Below are positions 15,091 to 21,740 of a stretch of DNA of 35,789 nucleotides, one piece after another. The notes under the pieces are model-generated. The model was not told the DNA's origin. It did not search any database and saw only the letters and a list, made by a program, of their open reading frames with translations. Source of the stretch: Lachnospiraceae bacterium (GTDB taxonomy: Bacteria; Bacteroidota; Bacteroidia; Bacteroidales; Muribaculaceae); NCBI GenBank assembly GCA_023663655.1, contig JAMPGZ010000028.1, positions 1 through 35,789 on the forward strand, in the 5' to 3' direction. Made by a program: the position numbers and the translations under genes. Every line of letters starts with the position of its first letter. Position 1 is the first letter of the stretch.

Positions 15091-16191
15091 TTAGCTGGCG
15101 CTGTCATCCTTGGTAAGGTCAAGCACCACATTATCTTTTCCTTTTTCAAAATACTGTTTTCTGAGCGGATTGCGGAATGCGTAATCATCATTCCGGCGAT
15201 TGCGGTATATGTCGATGGCAGCATATATAGCCTGACGCATCGACTCGGCAGAAGCCACCCACTTTCCGGCTATGTCGAAGCCGGTGCCATGATCGGGCGA
15301 GGTTCTCACGTAAGGAAGCCCGGCAGTGAAATTAACTCCGTCGTCCATCGACTTAGCCTTGAATGGAGCAAGCCCCTGGTCATGATACATGGCAAGCACT
15401 CCGTCAAACACTTTATATGCCTCCGTGCCGAAAAATCCGTCGGAAGCGTATGGACCGAAAGCAAGGATATTCTTGCTGCGAGCCTTCTCTATTGCCGGAA
15501 CTATCACATCCTTTTCTTCCGAGCCAAGCAATCCGTTTTCTCCCGAGTGAGGATTCAACGACAGCACCGCTATGCGCGGCGAGCTTATGCCGAAATCCCG
15601 GCGCAGCGATGTGCTGAACGCGGTGAGCTTTTCCAGTATTCCATCCATCGTGATGGCTGAGGGAACCTTGGAGATAGGCAGATGAGCTGTGACAAGAGCC
15701 ACTCGCATGGCTGAGCTGCACAGAATCATCAGCGCTTTCTCACCGTCGCCAAGCGAAGCCTCAAGATACTCCGTGTGTCCGGGGAAATGAAATGTCTCGC
15801 TGTGTATGGCATCCTTGTTGATAGGAGCTGTCACAAGAGCGTCAATCTCCCCTGAGCGAAGATCGGCGACCGCACGTTCCAAAGCGACAAACGCCGCTTC
15901 GCCTGAGCTTTTTGAAAGCACTCCCGGCTCTACTTTTGTGTCCTCGGGGACCACATTTATTATGTTCACCTCATTATCTTTCGATTGAGCGGGCGACGCG
16001 ATCTGCGTCATCGGCACTGCCGGCTGGTCAGCGCCTTTCAGATAGTAGGACGCTATTTTAGCCGACCCGTAGATAATCGGGGTGCAGAGTTCGGCGATAC
16101 GGGCATCTTCAACGGCTTTGAGTATCACCTCATATCCGATACCGTTTATATCACCTTGTGTTATACCTATTTTGAGTTTTCTATTATTCAT
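15091..16191 (-). CDS. pdxA: 4-Hydroxythreonine-4-phosphate dehydrogenase
   Basis: 366 residues, slightly longer than the usual 330. PdxA oxidises 4-phosphohydroxy-L-threonine in the DXP-dependent route to pyridoxal phosphate. ITQGDINGIGYEVI at the N-terminus is the family signature; the metal-ligand histidines are visible at H170 (VTAH), H215 (LNPH) and H270 (MYHDQG), and SPDHGTGFDIAGK is the conserved C-terminal block. It is the first gene of a close-packed run (gaps of 16 and 13 nt, then overlaps) leading into the inositol-lipid-type genes, with a promoter-like site at 16213-16244. Its association may be simple co-transcription; the PLP it helps make is also the cofactor of the aminotransferase in the next operon. 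Confidence 0.93.
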   Translation of the reverse strand: MNNRKLKIGITQGDINGIGYEVILKAVEDARIAELCTPIIYGSAKIASYYLKGADQPAVPMTQIASPAQSKDNEVNIINVVPEDTKVEPGVLSKSSGEAAFVALERAVADLRSGEIDALVTAPINKDAIHSETFHFPGHTEYLEASLGDGEKALMILCSSAMRVALVTAHLPISKVPSAITMDGILEKLTAFSTSLRRDFGISSPRIAVLSLNPHSGENGLLGSEEKDVIVPAIEKARSKNILAFGPYASDGFFGTEAYKVFDGVLAMYHDQGLAPFKAKSMDDGVNFTAGLPYVRTSPDHGTGFDIAGKWVASAESMRQAIYAAIDIYRNRRNDDYAFRNPLRKQYFEKGKDNVVLDLTKDDSAS

Positions 16192-16212
16192 TGCAATGAG
16201 TCAAAATTTTTG

Positions 16213-16244
16213 CTAAGTTACGAAAACTCCGCCACATCCCAAAA
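16213..16244 (-). promoter_or_regulatory. Promoter upstream of pdxA
   Basis: The minus strand reads TTTTG (16240-16244), 19 nt, then TAACTTAG (16213-16220), one mismatch from TAnnTTTG, 21 nt upstream of the pdxA ATG. Spacing is ideal and the -7 box slightly weak. Confidence 0.5.
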
Positions 16245-16368
16245 CACACAGCCATTTACTTCGGCATTAATCCACTTTTGTTCCGCTACCCGGGAGTAAT
16301 GACCGGACGATATGAAACATTTTGCGACAACAAGCGGTTATTATGATAACAACACAATCATAGAGAAA

Positions 16369-17346
16369 ATGTCGCTAATTGAATCAGGACACAGATTATT
16401 GCCTATAGGTCTTTGCACATTGCTACAGTGCATCGCGACGGGATGTGTCTATGATTACTCTACCTGCGAAGAGCCTGAGCCTACGGGCACCACCGTGTCG
16501 GTCAGCTTTGATTTCCCGTCATCCCTGCCGGCACCTGAAGGTATGGCGACACTATTTTACCCCATGACGGGCGACTCCGATTATTCACGCTACGACTTCC
16601 GCCCCTCAGGAGGAACCGTAGAGATCAACCCCGGTTCCTACCTCACCGCCGTTTTCAATAACGACACCGAGTCAATACTGTTCCGGGGCTTCTCGTCGCT
16701 GTCATCGCTCGAAGCCTACACACGCCAAGGCAACGTGACCGACGGGCTTGACCGGCTATATTCAGGAGCGATGCCTCCGTTGGGACGCGTAGCCGATCTC
16801 CCCGTGGTGATCCAGCCCGATATGCTTATGTGCGAGGCTCCGGCTGCAGCCATCGATATACAGCCCGATACCAACACCCGCATCCGATTCAAGCCTCAAC
16901 AAGTGGTCGCCACCTATACCATCACCGTCAACGACATCTCCAATCTCAGTTCTATGAGGCAAGGGTGCCTTTCCCTCTCGGGACTATGCGGCAATTATCT
17001 CATAGGACTGTCACGCAAAGGCGACACAGTCGTTACAATTCCGGGAAGTCTGAAAAGAGATACCAACAGCTCAATGACAGGAAAGATGCTCACATTCGGC
17101 TATGCTCCCGCTTCCGCCTCATGCCTGCTGCGCGTGTATCTGTGGTTGCGCGACGGAGAAAAGAAAGTGTATGAATTTGATGTAACGAATCAGATTTTGA
17201 ACGCCACCGATCCACTTAATGTGCCCATCACCGTGGGAGGAATCACCCTCCCGGAAATCGATGACGACTACCCTGATTCTCCCGACGGAAGTCTGGGCGT
17301 GAATGTCGACAATTGGGAGACAATCGACATAGAACTTTCCACCTGA
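16369..17346 (+). CDS. DUF5119-like fimbrial-type lipoprotein
   Basis: 325 residues from the ATG at 16369, which places a lipoprotein signal directly at the N-terminus (LLPIGLCTLLQCIATGC, lipid Cys at residue 26). The in-frame ATG at 16312 would add 19 polar residues and is less likely but not excluded. The region VSVSFDFPSSLPAPEGMATL, then the Tyr-rich and GGTVEINPGSYLTAVFNND segments, resemble DUF5119 proteins, found next to fimbrillins in Bacteroidales fimbrial loci and thought to act as anchors or accessory subunits. Beta-rich, exported, probably outer-membrane bound. Two fimbrillin-like lipoproteins follow in the same direction. Confidence 0.75.
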   Translation: MSLIESGHRLLPIGLCTLLQCIATGCVYDYSTCEEPEPTGTTVSVSFDFPSSLPAPEGMATLFYPMTGDSDYSRYDFRPSGGTVEINPGSYLTAVFNNDTESILFRGFSSLSSLEAYTRQGNVTDGLDRLYSGAMPPLGRVADLPVVIQPDMLMCEAPAAAIDIQPDTNTRIRFKPQQVVATYTITVNDISNLSSMRQGCLSLSGLCGNYLIGLSRKGDTVVTIPGSLKRDTNSSMTGKMLTFGYAPASASCLLRVYLWLRDGEKKVYEFDVTNQILNATDPLNVPITVGGITLPEIDDDYPDSPDGSLGVNVDNWETIDIELST

Positions 17347-17401
17347 CATTCATGTTGTATATAAACATAGAATCAAACAAACTTAACATAAAATACACAC
17401 T

Positions 17402-18424
17402 ATGAAACTTTCGTCAAGTCTATTCATCCTTGCGACAACACTGGCATTCACCGCTTGTTCAGACAACGATGACTCCAACGCGCCGAAAGACACCGCTAAA
17501 ATCAATTTTTCCGTAAGCGTGCCTAAGTCTCCGCGTGCAGTGATCACTACATCATCCATCGATCAGTTCAAGACATGGGGATATGTCAACAACAAAGTAT
17601 ATATGGAGGATGTGGAAGTGAATCGAGTCGACAACGGCTCATGGTCATATCAACCGGCTCAGTACTGGCCTGCCGACGAGCAGAAAGTGAACTTCTACAG
17701 CTATAGCCCAGCAGAACTAAAAACAGCAACACCCAACACGCCCGACAATCCTGATATCCCGGGATTTATAAACTACGGCAAAACCGACCTTCTGTATGGC
17801 GTGAACATCGGCGAGAGCAGCAAATCATCGGTCGTTAAGATCAACTTCCGCCACGCGTTGGCTCAAGTGAAATTCCTTTTCAAACGAATGACACCTCCCG
17901 ACTCTCCGCAACCCATCGACGTGAAAGTGCGCAACGTGACTGTCACAGGAACATACTCGACAGCATCATTCCACTTCCCGACCGAGACAACAGCAGCTGA
18001 GAACCCTATTGTGGGAGAATGGGTTGAACCGACCGACATTAAGGATATGGCGATATTCGACGGGGAGAAATCCTTGACAGATGAAGCCGTAGAGCTCAAC
18101 TCAACCGGTAATATGTTTGCTATCCCACAGGATCTCGCCGAGTCGACCGATGTCACAAAGACCGACAACGGAGCTTATGTCAAAGTCCTCTGCGACATAT
18201 ATGACCAGAAAACAGGCACTAAGCTGTGGCCGTCGCAAAGCGATGAGACCTACGATCCCGCCACCGGAGCCGGATACCTGTATTTCCCGCTCAACAACTC
18301 GGTTATCGAACAGTGGGACGCAGGAAGATCCTACCGATATGTGCTGACAATAGGTGTGCCTAAAGACGCGTCCGGATACATCGACTTCGATATTACGGTC
18401 GACGACTACGAGGATTTTGACTGA
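17402..18424 (+). CDS. Fimbrillin-family lipoprotein (first of a pair)
   Basis: 340 residues. Lipoprotein signal MKLSSSLFILATTLAFTAC, lipid Cys at 19, followed by acidic residues (SDNDDSN) of the kind that direct Bacteroidetes lipoproteins to the cell surface. An Mfa-like/FimA-like beta-sandwich is suggested by INFSVSVPKSPRA, WSYQPAQYWPADEQKVNFYS (the common fimbrillin YWP block), FRHALAQVKFLF and the C-terminal YRYVLTIG plus DFDITVDDY. Likely a fimbrial subunit or tip protein. It begins 55 nt after the DUF5119-like gene and is followed 17 nt later by a paralogue of the same length. Confidence 0.85.
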   Translation: MKLSSSLFILATTLAFTACSDNDDSNAPKDTAKINFSVSVPKSPRAVITTSSIDQFKTWGYVNNKVYMEDVEVNRVDNGSWSYQPAQYWPADEQKVNFYSYSPAELKTATPNTPDNPDIPGFINYGKTDLLYGVNIGESSKSSVVKINFRHALAQVKFLFKRMTPPDSPQPIDVKVRNVTVTGTYSTASFHFPTETTAAENPIVGEWVEPTDIKDMAIFDGEKSLTDEAVELNSTGNMFAIPQDLAESTDVTKTDNGAYVKVLCDIYDQKTGTKLWPSQSDETYDPATGAGYLYFPLNNSVIEQWDAGRSYRYVLTIGVPKDASGYIDFDITVDDYEDFD

Positions 18425-18441
18425 TCAACACACAGAACAGC

Positions 18442-19464
18442 ATGATGAGTTATTTCCGATACACAGTATATGCAGTGCTGGCATTAGCCGGCACTGCTTG
18501 TCATGACAGCACCGATGCTCCGGAATATGAAGGAGACTACATCTCTTTTTCTTCCGAGATAGAGCCAAGAGATGCGACTACCACTGAAAATATCCCGTCA
18601 TTCAAGGTGTCGGCTATGACAGGGCATGACATCATCATGAACGATGTAGTGGTGACACGTACCGGAATAAACTCATGGATCTATTCGCCACACGTGAAAT
18701 GGCCCGAGGGGAAGCCCGTGGACTTCTATGCAGTGAGCCCTCCCGAGGTGAAAATGCAGATCAACACCTCATGGCACCACACCATCAACTATACCTCGAC
18801 CGGCACAGAGGATCTGTTGGTGTCGGTAAAAATGCAGGCACGTCCCACCTCATCACGGCTCAAACTCAACTTCCGCCATGCCCTCGCCATGATAAAGATG
18901 AGGGCACGCACTTCACGCACCGACGTGGAGATAAGATTGCGTTCCATTGCAGTGAGAAATGTTGCAGGGCACGGCGATTTCTTTTTCCCTGATGAGTCCA
19001 CTCTTCCGGGAAAGCCAATAGGCTCGATAACCGACTGCTGGCGCACCTACTACAATGGGGAATACTTCAAACTCTTTGATGCCGACGGATATGTCACACT
19101 CTCCGACACCCCGATCGATGCCGGAAACACAGGAGTGGCATTCTTCATTCCCTGCGTCCTTGACGATGTGAGCCACGATGGCTACATAAAAGGATCAACA
19201 ATCGAAGTATCCTACAAAATTGTCGACAAAGAGACCGGAGCCACGATATGGCCCGACAACAACACCCACAACCAGCTGCTCGACCCGGTAGACAGATCCT
19301 ATGGCATGGCTCACCTGCCCCTTAATTCCGAAGTGCCGGGAAAACGCCTGGAATCAGGGAAATCATACAACTACCTCATCGATGTCGACAATCCGGCATC
19401 GCTTCCGCAATCGCGCACGGCATCGACAGCAGTCAACGCCACGCTTACAGTCACCAATTTTTAG
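18442..19464 (+). CDS. Fimbrillin-family lipoprotein (second of a pair)
   Basis: 340 residues with a lipoprotein signal (MMSYFRYTVYAVLALAGTAC, lipid Cys at 20). It shares blocks in the same order with the preceding gene: ISFSSEIEPRDA, WIYSPHVKWPEGKPVDFYAV, LKLNFRHALAMIKMRARTS, a late YKIVDKETGATIWPDNN matching CDIYDQKTGTKLWPSQS, and SYNYLIDVDN. The pair is therefore an old tandem duplication that has diverged widely. Probably surface fimbrial subunits with different ligands or positions in the fibre. No chaperone-like, usher-like or anchor gene beyond the DUF5119-like one is present in the window. Confidence 0.82.
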   Translation: MMSYFRYTVYAVLALAGTACHDSTDAPEYEGDYISFSSEIEPRDATTTENIPSFKVSAMTGHDIIMNDVVVTRTGINSWIYSPHVKWPEGKPVDFYAVSPPEVKMQINTSWHHTINYTSTGTEDLLVSVKMQARPTSSRLKLNFRHALAMIKMRARTSRTDVEIRLRSIAVRNVAGHGDFFFPDESTLPGKPIGSITDCWRTYYNGEYFKLFDADGYVTLSDTPIDAGNTGVAFFIPCVLDDVSHDGYIKGSTIEVSYKIVDKETGATIWPDNNTHNQLLDPVDRSYGMAHLPLNSEVPGKRLESGKSYNYLIDVDNPASLPQSRTASTAVNATLTVTNF

Positions 19465-19471
19465 AGGGTGT

Positions 19472-19903
19472 TTAATACGCCACATGGATCCAGGCGCCTC
19501 CCCGTTCCCACATCAGCTCCACATGAGGCAGCATCTTTAGAATTTTAAACAATCTCCGGTTCCCTTCCGTGGTTCCGGTGTTAAGGTCGGCGGCACGTCC
19601 CGCAAGATGGTAGGAACGCGGCACCCCGCCCACGGCACGGTTCAACTCCGGGCATCTATATCCGCTGTTCACTATCACAGGCATCCCAAGCATCTCACGT
19701 GCCGGATCAAGCACATCCCTTATAAGCCGCGTCATATTCTCCACGGCATCGGCAGGAGGAGTATTGTCAATCCCCAGCCTTGCGGCTGTCTCGCTACGGG
19801 TCAGCTCACGTATGGTGAAATGGCTCACACTCTCTTTCGCTTTCAGCGGACACGCAATCTCCATCGCGGCAACAACAGCCACAATCATCTCTCGGTTTTT
19901 CAT
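19472..19903 (-). CDS. Small M15-family peptidase (D-Ala-D-Ala carboxypeptidase type)
   Basis: 143 residues from MKNREMIVAVVAA at 19903; a longer in-frame start at 19951 lies upstream of the likely transcription start. A short hydrophobic N-terminus (residues 6-18, with Cys18) suggests export, perhaps as a lipoprotein. The M15_3 signature is complete: HFTIRELTRSETA, VNSGYRCPELN, SYHLAGRAAD with zinc ligands H99 and D106, Glu129 and WIHV with H140. Such enzymes cut peptidoglycan stem peptides and are often phage or mobile-element lysins; no phage genes are next to it. It is convergent with the fimbrillin genes, with only 7 nt between stop codons. Confidence 0.85.
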   Translation of the reverse strand: MKNREMIVAVVAAMEIACPLKAKESVSHFTIRELTRSETAARLGIDNTPPADAVENMTRLIRDVLDPAREMLGMPVIVNSGYRCPELNRAVGGVPRSYHLAGRAADLNTGTTEGNRRLFKILKMLPHVELMWERGGAWIHVAY

Positions 19904-19936
19904 AGATATACAAAATTTACAGGTTAATAACTTCGG

Positions 19937-19944
19937 CAAAGTTA
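19937..19944 (-). promoter_or_regulatory. -7 box of the M15 peptidase gene
   Basis: The minus strand reads TAACTTTG, a full TAnnTTTG match, 33 nt upstream of the chosen ATG. Transcription from it would begin downstream of the alternative start at 19951. The -33 region is not convincing. Confidence 0.45.
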
Positions 19945-20062
19945 CAGTCAAATTCCCCCGATTTTACCCACTAATTGTACCTCCCGGTGATTTTTTCATG
20001 CAATCAGCAAGCTTTTAACATCAAAAAGAGTATTATTTATGCGTAATTTAATGTTTTTTGTT

Positions 20063-20070
20063 TACTTTTG
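20063..20070 (+). promoter_or_regulatory. -7 box of the trpB2 gene
   Basis: TACTTTTG is a full match to TAnnTTTG, 32 nt upstream of the ATG at 20103, within a very AT-rich stretch. This supports starting translation at 20103 rather than at the frame opening at 20058. No clear -33 box is visible. Confidence 0.5.
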
Positions 20071-20102
20071 TAGCTGAAACGAACAAACTGCATAATCTCA
20101 AG

Positions 20103-21464
20103 ATGGAATCCAAGAAATTCATTCTTCAGGAAAAAGATATACCCACAGCATGGTACAACGTGCTTGCCGATATGCCGGTGAAGCCAAAGCCCATATTGCA
20201 CCCTGCTACCAAAAAACCTCTCACTCCTGAAGATTTGTATCCCATATTTTCCCGGGAAGCTTCGCGTCAGGAGCTCAACGACACCGACCGTTGGATCGAA
20301 ATCCCCGACGAAGTGCGCGAGATGTACCGCATCTGGCGTCCCACTCCGTTGGTAAGAGCCCGTGGTCTTGAAAAATTCCTCGACACTCCTGCTCATATAT
20401 ATTTCAAAAACGAAAGCGTGAGCCCCGTGGGTTCCCACAAACTTAATTCGGCAATCCCTCAGGCTTACTATTGCAAGAAAGAGGGAGTGACCAACATCAC
20501 CACTGAAACCGGAGCCGGACAGTGGGGAGCCGCCCTGTCACTTGCCGCAAAGCATTTCGGACTTGAGCTTGCCGTGTACATGGTGAAAGTCTCCTATCAC
20601 CAGAAACCCTACCGCCGTTCAATAATGCAGACCTACGGAGCCGAGGTCATAGCCTCGCCGAGTATGTCGACAAAAGCGGGACGCAAAATAATCACCGATC
20701 ACCCCAACTATCAGGGTTCGCTCGGAACAGCGATATCCGAGGCGGTTGAGCTCGCAATGTCGACCCCCAATTGCAAATACACACTCGGATCAGTGCTCAA
20801 CCACGTGTCGCTTCACCAGTCGGTGATAGGTCTCGAAGCCGAAAAGCAGATGGAGATGGCGGGAGAATATCCCGACATCGTGATCGGATGCTTCGGCGGC
20901 GGCAGCAACTTCTCCGGAATATCATTCCCATTCCTGCGCCACAACTTCAGCGGCGAACGCAACACCCGCTTCATCGCAGCCGAGCCGGAATCATGCCCCA
21001 AGCTCACACGAGGCATATTCCAATACGACTTCGGCGATGAAGCAGGCTACACACCACTCATCCCCATGCTCACACTCGGCCACAACTTCTCGCCCGCCAA
21101 CATCCACGCCGGCGGTCTGCGCTACCACGGTGCAGGATCAGTGGTGAGCCAGCTTAAAATCGACAATATGATCGAGGCAGTCGACATACCTCAGCTTGAG
21201 ACATTCAAGGCGGCAACCATATTCGCCCAGACCGAAGGTCTCATCCCTGCGCCCGAAAGCTCCCACGCCATCGCAACAGCAATCCGCGAGGCGCTCAAGG
21301 CAAAAGAAGAGGGCACAAAGAAAACCATACTCTTCAACCTGTCGGGACACGGACTGATCGACATGGCGGCTTACGACCGCTACTTCTCAGGCGACCTCAA
21401 CAACTACCAAGTGACCGACGAAGAGATCGCCAACAACGTCTCAACCCTCGAAAAACTCATCTAA
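20103..21464 (+). CDS. trpB: Tryptophan synthase beta chain, TrpB2 type
   Basis: 453 residues, longer than classical TrpB (about 400), as expected for the TrpB2 group. TrpB joins indole and serine to make tryptophan, using PLP. WRPTPLVRARGLEK, the PLP lysine in GSHKLN (K113), TETGAGQWG, GCFGGGSNFSG (phosphate-binding glycine loop), GGLRYHG and the late LSGHG block are all visible. No trpA, trpC or other trp gene is adjacent, as is common for trpB2, which usually works alone and may salvage indole. Transcribed from its own promoter at 20063 and ended by a 17-bp hairpin at 21494. Confidence 0.93.
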   Translation: MESKKFILQEKDIPTAWYNVLADMPVKPKPILHPATKKPLTPEDLYPIFSREASRQELNDTDRWIEIPDEVREMYRIWRPTPLVRARGLEKFLDTPAHIYFKNESVSPVGSHKLNSAIPQAYYCKKEGVTNITTETGAGQWGAALSLAAKHFGLELAVYMVKVSYHQKPYRRSIMQTYGAEVIASPSMSTKAGRKIITDHPNYQGSLGTAISEAVELAMSTPNCKYTLGSVLNHVSLHQSVIGLEAEKQMEMAGEYPDIVIGCFGGGSNFSGISFPFLRHNFSGERNTRFIAAEPESCPKLTRGIFQYDFGDEAGYTPLIPMLTLGHNFSPANIHAGGLRYHGAGSVVSQLKIDNMIEAVDIPQLETFKAATIFAQTEGLIPAPESSHAIATAIREALKAKEEGTKKTILFNLSGHGLIDMAAYDRYFSGDLNNYQVTDEEIANNVSTLEKLI

Positions 21465-21493
21465 AAAAGCAACCGGGCTTCTGCAAATCGGTC

Positions 21494-21545
21494 GAGAGTC
21501 CATCGGAGCAACAGTCATCTGCTGCTCCGGTGGACTCTCCAATTT
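21494..21545 (+). terminator. Terminator after trpB2
   Basis: GAGAGTCCA (21494-21502) pairs with TGGACTCTC (21531-21539), then a T-G wobble, then CGGAGCA (21504-21510) with TGCTCCG (21523-21529): a 17-bp stem with a 12-nt loop, followed by a short T run (AATTTT). Confidence 0.75.
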
Positions 21546-21565
21546 TACGGCACCATGATAAAACA

Positions 21566-21626
21566 AGATTCGGTTAACAATCATTATTTACCGAATCTCT
21601 CCTCATTTATACCCTGTATCCGAATA
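21566..21626. promoter_or_regulatory. CCGAAT inverted and direct repeats upstream of susC (possible operator)
   Basis: AGATTCGGT (21566-21574) and ACCGAATCT (21590-21598) form a perfect 9-bp inverted repeat with a 15-nt spacer. A third half-site, ATCCGAAT, follows with its CCGAAT at 21621-21626, 30 bp (three helical turns) after the CCGAAT at 21591. All lie upstream of the susC promoter and could bind a regulator; the first pair could also be a second terminator for trpB2. Confidence 0.45.
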
Positions 21627-21647
21627 GTGGCACATATTTTATAATAT

Positions 21648-21682
21648 TTGGGATAAAATCTACCCCCCCCCTAATAATTTTG
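21648..21682 (+). promoter_or_regulatory. susC promoter with a poly-C tract in the spacer
   Basis: TTTG near 21648-21651 and TAATTTTG at 21675-21682 (full -7 match) are separated by about 23 nt, longer than the usual 19-21. The spacer contains an unbroken run of eight or nine C bases (about 21663-21671) in otherwise AT-rich DNA. Loss of two or three C bases would bring the boxes to the common spacing. The transcript would have a leader of about 50 nt. Confidence 0.6.
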
Positions 21683-21740
21683 CACACATTTGCAAATGTT
21701 CAATTAAGTTTTTTGCAATAATTAATCGTTTTATCAATTC

